A stretch of DNA of 23,538 nucleotides from a virus (IMGVR_UViG_3300021964_000550:1-23538); one strand, 5' to 3'; positions 7,532-16,848 are shown, numbered from the stretch's first letter. The notes: generated from the sequence alone by a model not told the origin. Numbers and translations: made by a program.

Positions 7532-9427
7532 TTAATTATCTAAATCCTTAAGTTGTGTTTCATCTAGCATTTTTGATGGAATTTCTTCTTTTTTCTCAAA
7601 AATTAAGCTCTTTTTTGATTCCATTGAATCTTTTATTCGATGATATATTGCCTGAGTAGTTAGGTTTGTTTCGTTTACGTTATCATTATCGGAAGGAAAA
7701 CCACCGTGCATACCTTGTTTACCTAGTCTATCTCTTCCTCCAACAGGATCATTGTTAGTTCCGTATACAGACATCTTCTCTTTAGGTCTTCCGCCTTCCG
7801 GACCAGGTTGACCATATTCACTATAACCAGCAGGAAGGTTAGCAGGCTCTCCACCTTTAGGAGTTGCTGTAGCTCTTCTTCCGTACATAGAAGCTAAATC
7901 GTGAGGAGTACCGTAAGAAGTACCAGATTTAGCAGGATCGTTACCTTCATTTTCAATTTGAGCTATTCTAAATAAACGTTTAGAGTCCTCTCTTACTAGA
8001 TCTCTCATTTCATTATACTGATCTTCAGATAAATTAAATATGTGATCGTAAATATAGTCAGAAGAGAATAATTTAGTATCTTTCATTTGATTAGCTAAAT
8101 CTATCTTTTCTTTTAGTAACGCTACTTTTTCTTGTTCGTAAATGACTGAAGGGTTAGTTAACTTAATCTCAAAGTTAGTTAAGCTTTCTCCTGTAAATCC
8201 TTGAGTATATAAATGTACTAGAGCTATCTTAGTTAACTCTGATTCCATTATTTTTTGTATTCTTTCTACAGTTCTTGCAAATCTTATATCTTCTGCAGCT
8301 AGCGTTGCTTTACCGTTTAAGTCTCCTTCGTATCCGAAATATGCTTTCGGTATTTTGAGAGCAGCAAACATTTTAGCCTGTAAGTATTGAACGTCATTTA
8401 CTCCGTCGTATTCTAATCCTTTAGTAGTTTCAATTCTAGTAGAAGTATCTCCTCCTCTAACAGGTAGGTAGAAATCTTCCATCATATTCTGCATATTGAA
8501 ACGTAAGTTGTATTGACCAGTTTGAGGATCCACATAAGGAGTCTTTTTCATCTGGTTAATAGTTTTTTGCATAAACTGCTCAACCTCATTTGGTGGAATT
8601 GCTCCTACGTTAATATAGAACATTCTCTTTTCAGGAGCTCTCATTATTCTATGAATTAACATAGCATCCTCCATTAAAGTTACTTGTTTAAATATTTTTC
8701 TAGCAGGCTCTAAATAAGAACGTCCGTAAGGTAAGTAGTTAGTATCTGAGATTAATCTAAAATGAGCTACCTCGTAGTTATCTAAATTAATAGTTCTAGA
8801 ATCTCTTTTAGGAATATAGTTAGGATCAGCAGAAGAAGCTATACCTTCAGGGTCTATAGTAAAAGTTACTTTAGCTGGTGCTTCAGGATCTTGTCCTTCA
8901 TGTCTAACCATATGATAGACTGTATATGGAAGTACATTATAGACACCGAATTTTTCAGCTATTTCCAACTTTAAGAAAAAATCTCCATACTTACACATAT
9001 TTCTAGTCCACGACCATAAGTTAAACTCTATGTTTAATACATCGTAAAATAAATTATAAAGTATTCTTTGAATATTTTCATCTGAGGACTTAATTGCTAA
9101 AACTTCATTTTGATCGTTTTTCAATGTAGCCTCGTCAGCTATAATATCTAATGCTGAGGCAATAATAGGATCTGTGTCCATAGCCTCATAATCAGAATAT
9201 AGTTGAATTCTTAACGTTTGATAATTAAGATTAGGATTAAAGATATTTTTGTTGTTATAGATATAAAGTCTACTGAATCTATCAACAAGAGAATTTGTTT
9301 GGAATTTACCAGTAGTCTGTATTTGATTAACATCAGCTATCTTAAGCTGGTTACCACCTACGTTTCTGACTACTACGTCGGTAGAGAAAAGTCTCGAAAG
9401 TCTACCAAAAAGAGATTTGTCCGCCAT
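7532..9427 (-). CDS. 20: Portal vertex protein gp20
   Basis: A 631-residue portal subunit (T4 gp20 is 524). The portal is a dodecameric ring at one head vertex through which DNA is packaged and to which the neck attaches. The N-terminal third has YSDYEAMDTDPIIASALDII. The central region has IHRIMRAPEKRMFYINVG, MMEDFYLPVRGG with a following IETTKGLEYDGVNDVQYLQ, and KMFAALKIPKAYFGY, the typical gp20 core. The extra length lies in a C-terminal Gly/Pro-rich, probably disordered tail (about residues 505-590) ending in a charged helix. It is alone in its transcription unit, with a promoter octamer 17 bases upstream. In T4, genes 18 and 19 separate 17 from 20; here the portal follows gp17 directly. 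Confidence 0.95.
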   Translation of the reverse strand: MADKSLFGRLSRLFSTDVVVRNVGGNQLKIADVNQIQTTGKFQTNSLVDRFSRLYIYNNKNIFNPNLNYQTLRIQLYSDYEAMDTDPIIASALDIIADEATLKNDQNEVLAIKSSDENIQRILYNLFYDVLNIEFNLWSWTRNMCKYGDFFLKLEIAEKFGVYNVLPYTVYHMVRHEGQDPEAPAKVTFTIDPEGIASSADPNYIPKRDSRTINLDNYEVAHFRLISDTNYLPYGRSYLEPARKIFKQVTLMEDAMLIHRIMRAPEKRMFYINVGAIPPNEVEQFMQKTINQMKKTPYVDPQTGQYNLRFNMQNMMEDFYLPVRGGDTSTRIETTKGLEYDGVNDVQYLQAKMFAALKIPKAYFGYEGDLNGKATLAAEDIRFARTVERIQKIMESELTKIALVHLYTQGFTGESLTNFEIKLTNPSVIYEQEKVALLKEKIDLANQMKDTKLFSSDYIYDHIFNLSEDQYNEMRDLVREDSKRLFRIAQIENEGNDPAKSGTSYGTPHDLASMYGRRATATPKGGEPANLPAGYSEYGQPGPEGGRPKEKMSVYGTNNDPVGGRDRLGKQGMHGGFPSDNDNVNETNLTTQAIYHRIKDSMESKKSLIFEKKEEIPSKMLDETQLKDLDN

Positions 9428-9444
9428 TACGGTATAGTTTTATA

Positions 9445-9452
9445 TATAAATA
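9445..9452 (-). promoter_or_regulatory. Putative late promoter of the portal gene
   Basis: Coding-strand octamer TATTTATA within CTATTTATATATAAAAC, 17 bases before the ATG at 9427. It occupies the 28-base gap between gp17 and gp20 and reaches almost to the gp17 stop. Confidence 0.6.
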
Positions 9453-9455
9453 GAT

Positions 9456-11030
9456 CTAATTTATTAACCAGGTAAGATCTTCATCACCGTGGTTAGTATT
9501 CATAATATAAGGATTATTCTGCATATTACCAACTGTTGTAATAACTGATGCATTTCTAGAATTTAGATTATTAAACGAAGAGAGTTGAGCTCTTGCTAAA
9601 TCCATTCCTTGTTGTCTCAACCTTAAGGCAGTATCTCTAACATATAATGCTGTTGCACAAGATACTAATAGATCATCATTATATCTATCTTGAGCTTGAG
9701 GTTTACCATTTTTCCATACGAATACTCTCATTTCACTAAGCAATCTTTTAGATTGTATAGTAACACTTTTTTCTCGAATATATTCTATCATTTTAGCAAT
9801 AACTAAAGGTCTTGTACGAGCAGACATAGTAAATCCTGGTACTAATTTATCCCTTTCAAACTTATGCATATATGATTCTACAGTTTCCATATTACTTTTA
9901 GCACTGTAGTAAAGGTTTCTATATTCTCTTTCCATTATCTGTTCTATAGTAGCCCATCCAATATTAGCGTTTTCTACTACTAATAATGCTTCATTATATT
10001 CTGATGCTATTCCTACTAAGAAGTTACCAAAATCCTTAGGAGATAATTTACCTTTATATTCAGCTACCTGAGTACATGTCTCTATATCAAATATATGAAA
10101 TGCCGAATAATCAGTAGAGTCACCTCTAGCAACGTCTGCTACAACCATGTAAGATTTAGAGTAGTCAACTCCTTCCCATACCCAAAGGTTACCGTCTATC
10201 CCTCTTCTTTCTAAAGGATCTTTTAAATAGGTTTGTTCGTAGTAAGCCATATCATCCGGTTCAAATACTGTATCACCAGAAGCTAAGAAATCACAGTCAC
10301 ATTCCTGTCCTGCCATTCTAGGTCCTAGGTCAGCATTTTGTTTTTCTCTCCAATTATCATCTCTTTCTGGATGTACTGTCCATGGTAATTTTATAGGTAG
10401 AAAACTATTTTCTCTTGATTCAGCTTTTTCCCATGTTTGATGAAACCAGTTACCAATACCGTTAGGAGTAGATAATGCCATACACTGTCCACCGGTAGCA
10501 AGTGTTTGCTGTGCAGCAGTAAATGTTTCTTCTATATTATCTATAAATGCGGCCTCATCTATAAGTAGGAGTGATACTGCTTCTGAACGTGCAGCATCTG
10601 CATTCGATGATTTAGCTGTTATTTTTGAACCATTTTTTAATCTTAGAGATAATTTGTTTTTCTCCTTAGCAGGTAACTTTAGCCATCTTGGTAACTCATC
10701 GTACATAAACATAGTCTTAGATACTAAGTTACGTGCAGTTGCTTGTGTTGTTGCTAATGCTAGTACGTTTTTATCTTTATGGAATAACATAAGCCATAAA
10801 CTATAGGCTGCTGCTAAAGTTGAAATACCTAACTGTCTAGACTTTAAGGTAATAATATATTGATGATCTTTGAAAAGATTAAGAACCTTTCCTTGAAAAG
10901 GATATAGATTAAAAAGTATACGTCCTCTAGTAGGGTGCTGAATGTAGCAATACTTCTTCATGAAGTACGCCGGATCTTTAGCGCACTTAATATACTCTTG
11001 TGCGATTATTTTTTTTATATCTTGTGCCAT
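9456..11030 (-). CDS. 17: Terminase large subunit gp17
   Basis: A 524-residue packaging motor (T4 gp17 is 610) with an N-terminal ATPase and a C-terminal nuclease. The ATPase has the Walker A position SRQLGIST at 64-71, Walker B LLLIDEA with Asp158 and Glu159, and the coupling motif ALSTPNG at about 185-191. The RNase H-like nuclease shows VVADVARGDSTDYSAF with Asp299, VVENANIG with Glu353, and YNDDLL with Asp452/453. These correspond to the T4 triad Asp401, Glu458 and Asp542. One oddity: T4 has SRQLGKTT, and here the lysine is replaced by Ile69, leaving Arg65 as the basic residue of the loop. The start ATG lies 5 bases after the stop of the nuclease-like gene. No gp16 small-terminase candidate was recognised in the window. 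Confidence 0.96.
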   Translation of the reverse strand: MAQDIKKIIAQEYIKCAKDPAYFMKKYCYIQHPTRGRILFNLYPFQGKVLNLFKDHQYIITLKSRQLGISTLAAAYSLWLMLFHKDKNVLALATTQATARNLVSKTMFMYDELPRWLKLPAKEKNKLSLRLKNGSKITAKSSNADAARSEAVSLLLIDEAAFIDNIEETFTAAQQTLATGGQCMALSTPNGIGNWFHQTWEKAESRENSFLPIKLPWTVHPERDDNWREKQNADLGPRMAGQECDCDFLASGDTVFEPDDMAYYEQTYLKDPLERRGIDGNLWVWEGVDYSKSYMVVADVARGDSTDYSAFHIFDIETCTQVAEYKGKLSPKDFGNFLVGIASEYNEALLVVENANIGWATIEQIMEREYRNLYYSAKSNMETVESYMHKFERDKLVPGFTMSARTRPLVIAKMIEYIREKSVTIQSKRLLSEMRVFVWKNGKPQAQDRYNDDLLVSCATALYVRDTALRLRQQGMDLARAQLSSFNNLNSRNASVITTVGNMQNNPYIMNTNHGDEDLTWLIN

Positions 11031-11035
11031 AACTT

Positions 11036-12178
11036 TTATTCTGTTTCATCTTCTTCAAGATAATTATTTGGAGCAGTTTCAAAAACACCTATTCTAGGAC
11101 CAAATAATTTCGGGCTAAACTTTTGGAAGTTTACTCCTTTACTTTTTAACTCTTTAGCCATTTTTTCTGCTGTGCCTTTTGTGTAAATGAATTTTCCATT
11201 ATTACCAGGAAGCTTACCTCCTCCAAAATCATGAACCATGAAATGCTTAAAACCTTCCTCACTTTGGTACTTTATAAAATGCTCTAGACCTACAGCTATT
11301 ACTAATGAATTTGCTGAGTTAAAATCCGAACTACTTAAAGAACTTAGTCCGACTCTATTTAAAACTGCATTAAATGCTGATACTGCTTTATCTTTATGAT
11401 CTTTATAAAGTTCTGCGACTAGAAAGCTAATATCCTGTAAGTCGTAACTAACTCCTTTGTAAACAGGTTTATTTTCTCCTTCAACACCTAATTCTCTAAA
11501 AGCATCAATAAACTCTTTATTACTACTTAAAGCACGTGAGTTAGATCCTAGTTTAGCTCCTTGACCTTTTACTTCGAATTCTTCATTATCAATTGCTAAA
11601 TCTCCTTTACCAGAAGCGTTGGTTACATTGTCAAATAAAAGTATCAATGCTAGTTCTCCCATTCCTACTCCTCTTTTCTTTTCGTCTTGAGCTGTATGCC
11701 TGAAAATTGCTTTAACTACATTAGTAGGAAGATTAGTTTGTGCAGAAATATCGTCGATTATATTACCGCCTCTATCTGAAGTATTAAATTTAGCTCCTCC
11801 TTTTTGTAGGTATTCAGAAAATTTTTTAGAGTCTTCTATAGGTAGATCTTCTATAATACTTTGAATTTGTTGAGAATACTGTTTATATATTTTGTCACCG
11901 TATCCTTTATCCTTTACTTTATTTCTAATTGATCTATAGTTACTAAAATTAGTTACTCTTTGATAAAGTTTTTTAATTTGTATATCATCAAGTGGAGCAT
12001 CAGATATAAAATCAATTATATCTTTTTTAGTAATTTCTTTCGGCTCTTGGTCTTCCTCTTTAACAAGCTCAGAAATAAGTCTATCTAGTATAGCTTTATC
12101 TTCCGGATTATTCATATCCGGTACACCTGTTTTAGTTCTCCAGGCCCATTCTGTGTATAGTTTGTCTGTTATATTCAT
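11036..12178 (-). CDS. PD-(D/E)XK nuclease-like protein
   Basis: A 380-residue protein whose middle carries the spaced residues of a PD-(D/E)XK nuclease. Glu175 is in GMGELALILLFDN, Asp193 in GKGDLAI, and Glu202 and Lys204 in FEVKGQGAKLG. The strand-turn-strand look and the Gly-rich continuation resemble restriction-type nucleases. The N-terminal 160 residues are helical and charged and could be a targeting or oligomerisation domain. It lies directly upstream of gp17 (5-base gap) and abuts the EF-hand gene, so it is co-expressed with packaging genes. Possible roles are DNA trimming during packaging or host-DNA degradation. T4 gp17 has its own, unrelated nuclease domain, so this would be an additional activity. 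Catalysis is inferred from motif spacing only. Confidence 0.68.
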   Translation of the reverse strand: MNITDKLYTEWAWRTKTGVPDMNNPEDKAILDRLISELVKEEDQEPKEITKKDIIDFISDAPLDDIQIKKLYQRVTNFSNYRSIRNKVKDKGYGDKIYKQYSQQIQSIIEDLPIEDSKKFSEYLQKGGAKFNTSDRGGNIIDDISAQTNLPTNVVKAIFRHTAQDEKKRGVGMGELALILLFDNVTNASGKGDLAIDNEEFEVKGQGAKLGSNSRALSSNKEFIDAFRELGVEGENKPVYKGVSYDLQDISFLVAELYKDHKDKAVSAFNAVLNRVGLSSLSSSDFNSANSLVIAVGLEHFIKYQSEEGFKHFMVHDFGGGKLPGNNGKFIYTKGTAEKMAKELKSKGVNFQKFSPKLFGPRIGVFETAPNNYLEEDETE

Positions 12179-12739
12179 TTAGTATCTTCCTTCTAGATCT
12201 TCTTCGTCCATTTCATTACCTTTCAAATCGATAGCATATCCGTATCCTTCTTTAGCATCGTCTCCGTCTCCATAGTCGCTATAAACTCCTCCTGAAATAA
12301 AATATCCGTTAGGATACTTTTCGATAGATTCTATTCTACCGTCATCATTAGGATCAAAATCTCCTATTTCGTATGTTTTACCTCCTACTGTAAGTTTCTT
12401 TAACTTTTTAGGTTTGAATGAAGGTTTATCGTCTTTAGATTTGTTTTTAACATATTCTGCAAACTGTCTATCTTGTATAGCACTAAGTTCTGGGTGAGAT
12501 TGAATACCGTTTTTTCCTACCTCTACAGACTGTATATTATTTTCATATCCTGGAGTATCACTATACCTAATAGATGCTTCCAGTCCTAATTCTTTAGCTT
12601 TTGCAACTAACTCCTCAGCATTTTTTAATTGTTCTTCTGGGGTATGTCCAACTACGGTCATACCTTCATTTACAGATCTACTGTTGGCAGTAAGTTTATT
12701 CTCTACTAAGAATTTTTTAAGGTCAAAATTATTTTTCAT
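12179..12739 (-). CDS. EF-hand-loop protein, likely virion-associated
   Basis: A 186-residue protein. The N-terminal segment MKNNFDLKKFLVENKL ends in LVE at 11-13, a gp21-type cleavage form. Residues 129-140 (DPNDDGRIESIE) make a complete 12-position EF-hand loop: Asp1, Asn3, Asp5, Gly6, Ile8, Glu9 and Glu12. It is followed by an aromatic Gly/Asp-rich C-terminus (PNGYFISGGVYSDYGDGDD). One loop without an obvious second partner suggests a structural calcium site rather than a classical paired EF-hand. The gene abuts the nuclease-like gene with no gap and follows the acidic-tailed gene by 14 bases. Function is unknown; incorporation into the virion is inferred. Confidence 0.7.
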   Translation of the reverse strand: MKNNFDLKKFLVENKLTANSRSVNEGMTVVGHTPEEQLKNAEELVAKAKELGLEASIRYSDTPGYENNIQSVEVGKNGIQSHPELSAIQDRQFAEYVKNKSKDDKPSFKPKKLKKLTVGGKTYEIGDFDPNDDGRIESIEKYPNGYFISGGVYSDYGDGDDAKEGYGYAIDLKGNEMDEEDLEGRY

Positions 12740-12753
12740 GTCTGTTATTATTA

Positions 12754-13806
12754 TTATGCTTCTGGTTCTTCACCTGCTTCAAAATCAACTGGTTCACCTG
12801 ATAGATCGGCTCCTCCTTCTTCTCCTCCTGCGTCATCCGGTTCTGGAATATCAGCAGTTCCTCCTCCTTCACCACCGGGGAAGTCTCCCCCACCGGTACT
12901 AGCATCATCTACATCCTCCCCAGAGGCTGCATCATCGCCTGCTCCTTTCATTGGACCTTCTTTGTACAGTATAGAAAGTTTATCTAAAGCTTGTTGATAG
13001 TCGTTTATTTTATTAAGATAGTACCTTTTACCCATTATCTGAGCTTCAAATGTTTCACCTGTCCATTTTAAAATATAATCTTGTCCGTTTTTAAGATTAA
13101 TTCTGAACGAAGAAGGACGAGGTGATATCCAGTCAATTGAGTCAACAAATTGTTTAAAGTCTTCAGTTTGTAGTTTTATTAATGCCTGTCTTAAAGAAGG
13201 AAACTTACCTAACATAATATCAGTAGCATCTTCTAATACTGTCTCTTCTGGAGCATCTGTGTTTGGTTCTTCCTCAGGTACTGGTTCTTCTTCTATTTCG
13301 TCTAATAAAGATTCATTTAATGTAGGTAGAGCTTTAATCTTGTCTACTGTTTCTGACATAATTCGTCTCATCTTCATTAATTCATATTGATCAGGTCTTT
13401 CGATTCTTAAATATCTTTGAAGTTTTCTAAAGTTAGTTTTAATAAGTTCAAATAGTTCTCTTGCATTTTTATCAGTTCTAATATCCTTATTATTCATCAA
13501 CTTTTTAATATCTAAAATAATATCATTAAAACTAGTATAGATACCTTCAAATGATGGTAACTTAATAACTTTATGTCCTATTGACCCTCCTTCATTATCT
13601 CCTTTTTCTTTCACATAACGATATAAGGTTGTCATATCTTTATCTACAAAGTCTCTACTAGGGTCCGGTGATACACCGTATCTTGATTCAATACTTTTTT
13701 GTACCTTAGGGTCTAAATCTTTAAAAGAGATAGTGTTTTCTCTTTCTTCCTCTTGTATAAGAAGTTTACCGTAAGTTTCTAATATAAGTTTTTCTAACCT
13801 ATGCAT
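12754..13806 (-). CDS. Acidic-tailed protein, candidate internal head protein
   Basis: A 350-residue protein beginning MHRLEKLILETYGKLL, with ILE at 8-10, a gp21-type site in an amphipathic helix. A helical part covers about 40-165 (TSFNDIILDIKKLMNNKD, FRKLQRYLRIERPDQYELM). A Glu/Pro-rich linker at about 170-190 is followed by a compact domain (about 192-285) with WISPRPSSFRINLKNGQDY and TGETFEAQIMGKRYYLNKI. Residues from about 288 are a very acidic Gly/Asp/Glu-rich tail. It starts one base after the stop of the 1005-residue gene, whose lysine codons provide the A-rich upstream sequence. No enzymatic motif is seen. The structured region could be a nucleic-acid or protein-binding domain with an acidic tail acting as a DNA mimic. 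Confidence 0.7.
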   Translation of the reverse strand: MHRLEKLILETYGKLLIQEEERENTISFKDLDPKVQKSIESRYGVSPDPSRDFVDKDMTTLYRYVKEKGDNEGGSIGHKVIKLPSFEGIYTSFNDIILDIKKLMNNKDIRTDKNARELFELIKTNFRKLQRYLRIERPDQYELMKMRRIMSETVDKIKALPTLNESLLDEIEEEPVPEEEPNTDAPEETVLEDATDIMLGKFPSLRQALIKLQTEDFKQFVDSIDWISPRPSSFRINLKNGQDYILKWTGETFEAQIMGKRYYLNKINDYQQALDKLSILYKEGPMKGAGDDAASGEDVDDASTGGGDFPGGEGGGTADIPEPDDAGGEEGGADLSGEPVDFEAGEEPEA

Positions 13807-13807
13807 A

Positions 13808-16800
13808 TTATTTCTTTTTCTTTTTATATCCTTTATGCCAGTGTTCTGTTTGAGTTTTAACTTCTAGTTCACTAACAGGAATATCTGTTACTGTCTTACC
13901 GCTTTCAAATAAAACATCATAGTGTGTTACTGTGTACTTACTACCTTCTTTTACTAGAGTATGTTTTTCAGGAATACAAGTTCCTTTTCCGTGTTTCTCA
14001 TGAACTACTTTAGCAGCACAATCATGTTTATACCCTGGTGCTGATTCTAAAGGATTTTCTGCATCTTGTCCTTGGTACTTAAGATCTTTAAATACTTTTG
14101 ATGATTTAGCTAATCCTGCTATAAATCTTTTTAGTAATCTACCTGGTACGTGAATGTATCTTGAATTAGGTCCATATCCTGAATATTTTTCAGTGATTTG
14201 TATTCCACTATTAGTCCTAGTAAATTGAAAATCCTTATCTACATGTAGGTCTGTTCCTTCATTAACTGATTCCTCCATATAATCTTCTAGATTCTTATCT
14301 ACTGGTAATTGAAATTTATCAGCTAAAGCTAATACTATTTCTGCTGCTGCATCTCTTTCTGATATATCATCGTTGTTAGCCATATTTTCTATAGCCTTTA
14401 AAACATCATCAAAATCTCCTCTTCCTTCGCTTAACTCTTGATCTCTACCTGTTCCTGCTATTTTATCATCTTCTTTGTCTAGAAGTTCTTTATGTTTTTG
14501 ATTTATTTTTTTTACTTTATCAATAAATGCCTTTCTTTTAGGGTCATCTTGAGGTAATTTATTCATAGCAGGAGCTTGTTGTTTAATAAGTCTCTTTGCT
14601 TTAATAATCTTATCCATCTCAGAATTTTCTTCTAATAATGAATCTACATTATATCCTAATTTTTTAGCAATCTGATATCTTAATTGATCATCCTGATATG
14701 GTCTATTACCGAAAGTATATCTTGAATCTCTTCTAGTTTCTATGTCTATATGACTAGCAGCTTTATCTCCTAATTTTTTTATATGGTAAAAGCCTAATGC
14801 TTGTTCTTTCATACCTTCTAATTGAAAATCATCAATATCTGAATATAGTACTTCATGTTCTCCTCCGTCTTGATCTACTGCAAATACAGAGTAATCACCC
14901 CACATATCATAATTATCCTGGTTACCACTTTTAGGATTATAGATAATTAAGTATTTATCATCATTAGTTCTAATCATAGCATCGTCAGCTTGTCCTAAGT
15001 AAGCTAATAATTTTTCTTTCGTATAATTACCTTCCAAAGCTAGTTGTTCTAAAGCAGGCTGCTTTTCTTCTGAGTCTAAGTAATGAAATGCTGCGGACAT
15101 ATAATCTCTAGCTAGGATAAGCTTTTTTTGCCACCAATTTGGAAAATCTACTTCACCATCGTACTTATCGTATTTATTTAACTTTTTAAATAGTTTAGCT
15201 GCATATTGTGCAGTTTCATATGCTGATGATTTAAGCATATTAGGTTCATCATCTTGATGTCCTATATCTTTATCTTCTTCCATATAATCTTTTTCTAATT
15301 CTCTATTTGACTGATAGTCTGTTTCTTCTTGATCTTCTGCGGCAATTAATAAATTACCTAATTCTTTATCGTTATTCATTTCAGGATTCTTAAGAGTAAC
15401 TGCATTTGGATGAGTATCTCCTCTACCTATATGAAGTTCGTAATCATCTTCAGAATAATTAGATTTAAGATGGTCTACTACTGCTTGTATCATATTTAAA
15501 TCGTATCCAAAAGCAAATACATCGTCTCTATCGTTAAAGCCTTCCATTTTATTTTTTTCAGCTGCTAAAAGAGCTTGTATTTTCATAATAGTATCCTTTT
15601 CAGGATGTTTATCTAATCTTTCTTTTTCTTTTGCGTCAGCAAATTCTTGATCTGTCATTTCTGATATTTTTTTAAAGTATTTTAACATCTCATTTTTTAT
15701 AAGCTCTAAATTAATAACAGGTTCCCCTGAAGGTTTAATACCTACATCAGATAATTTTATATCTTCATTATCAGCTAGTAAGTATAAAACATTATTAACT
15801 ATTTGGAATCTATATGAGACTTCCGAATTATTTTTATATACAATATGAATCGTAAATGCTCCTGGAGAAGAATCTCCTGATAAGGCTGAAGCATAAATGT
15901 CTTTTATTTTAGCTTGTGATACTTCATCGCCTGTTTGGTGAATAACTTTCACTATGGCTTTTCCAGCTTCATGTGCAATAGATGAAATTTCATGTTTAGA
16001 TAACTTTTTAACTGACTCTTGTTCGTTTATATCGTATTTTTGCAGTACAGTCATTATGCGGTCAATTTTCTTATCTATATCATTAAGTATAGCTCCATAA
16101 TCATCTGCAATTGGACCTCCTTCAGGTTCTGCTTCTTGCTCCATATTTCTTAAAACATCAGCTCTTTCGTCTTCTAAGTCTTGAAGTTTTGATTTTAAAG
16201 TCATAATTTTCTCTGGGCTAATATTCTGTCTACTTGGTTTAGCAGCTTTCTTTTTAGCCATCTTAGACTGTAATGCTCTTATTTTCATAAGAACCGGGTC
16301 GTTAATATCTTTAGCTTCGTCTACATCGTGACTTTTATCTACAATAGAAATACCATTAGATTCTAAGTCCATAGATACGTCGTATAAAAACTGTGCTGGA
16401 TCTTCGTCTGGTTCTCCATCGTCTTTAGCTCTAAAGTTAAAATAAATGATTACATTACCAGCTCCATCATCGTCTACAACGTCCATTTTAACATAAGTTG
16501 GATCTATATTACTATCTAATATATCCATTGCTTTTTTGTAATCAGCTTTCGATATTTTTATATAAGTTGTTTGATGTGGACCTTCTTTGGTTAACTGTAC
16601 ATTAGATCCATCGTCTGCTAGATCTTTAGCTTTCTTTTCATCATCGGTGAAGATTACTCCTTTTTCAGCTTCTTTTAATTGCTTTTCTAAAGATTCTTTT
16701 AAAAACTGTAGTTTTTGTGTTTTACCGGCAAGGTCAGTTGTAGAATTTGAATATTTACCGTCTTTAATAGCTTTAAGTGAATATTCACACTTTTCAAGAC

Positions 16801-16825
16801 GTGATTTTATTTCTTGGTAGGTCAT
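13808..16825 (-). CDS. Giant modular virion-type protein (1005 residues)
   Basis: The largest gene here. I do not recognise a single whole-length family; it looks like several modules joined by charged linkers. An N-terminal coiled-coil (1-55) is followed by a domain at about 85-175, another at about 280-385, and a helical block near 545-615 (SSAYETAQYAAKLFKKLNKY, VDFPNWWQKKLILARDYMSA). Then comes a beta-rich block near 645-690 (DDKYLIIYNP, DYSVFAVDQDGGEHEVLYSD), a segment RDSRYTFGNRPYQDDQLRYQ near 725-745, and a C-terminal module with two cysteines (YKHDCAAKVVHEKHGKGTC). The protein ends in five lysines. Possible gp21 sites sit between modules (INE, LLE, LSE). It opens a unit that ends with gp17. 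A structural or internal role is inferred. Confidence 0.72.
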   Translation of the reverse strand: MTYQEIKSRLEKCEYSLKAIKDGKYSNSTTDLAGKTQKLQFLKESLEKQLKEAEKGVIFTDDEKKAKDLADDGSNVQLTKEGPHQTTYIKISKADYKKAMDILDSNIDPTYVKMDVVDDDGAGNVIIYFNFRAKDDGEPDEDPAQFLYDVSMDLESNGISIVDKSHDVDEAKDINDPVLMKIRALQSKMAKKKAAKPSRQNISPEKIMTLKSKLQDLEDERADVLRNMEQEAEPEGGPIADDYGAILNDIDKKIDRIMTVLQKYDINEQESVKKLSKHEISSIAHEAGKAIVKVIHQTGDEVSQAKIKDIYASALSGDSSPGAFTIHIVYKNNSEVSYRFQIVNNVLYLLADNEDIKLSDVGIKPSGEPVINLELIKNEMLKYFKKISEMTDQEFADAKEKERLDKHPEKDTIMKIQALLAAEKNKMEGFNDRDDVFAFGYDLNMIQAVVDHLKSNYSEDDYELHIGRGDTHPNAVTLKNPEMNNDKELGNLLIAAEDQEETDYQSNRELEKDYMEEDKDIGHQDDEPNMLKSSAYETAQYAAKLFKKLNKYDKYDGEVDFPNWWQKKLILARDYMSAAFHYLDSEEKQPALEQLALEGNYTKEKLLAYLGQADDAMIRTNDDKYLIIYNPKSGNQDNYDMWGDYSVFAVDQDGGEHEVLYSDIDDFQLEGMKEQALGFYHIKKLGDKAASHIDIETRRDSRYTFGNRPYQDDQLRYQIAKKLGYNVDSLLEENSEMDKIIKAKRLIKQQAPAMNKLPQDDPKRKAFIDKVKKINQKHKELLDKEDDKIAGTGRDQELSEGRGDFDDVLKAIENMANNDDISERDAAAEIVLALADKFQLPVDKNLEDYMEESVNEGTDLHVDKDFQFTRTNSGIQITEKYSGYGPNSRYIHVPGRLLKRFIAGLAKSSKVFKDLKYQGQDAENPLESAPGYKHDCAAKVVHEKHGKGTCIPEKHTLVKEGSKYTVTHYDVLFESGKTVTDIPVSELEVKTQTEHWHKGYKKKKK

Positions 16826-16848
16826 AATATAGTTGTATTATATACGTA

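Noticed and set aside
12684-12902. Plus-strand leucine-rich open frame
   Set aside because: Complement of the Gly/Asp/Glu-rich tail of the 350-residue protein; low complexity and no initiation context.
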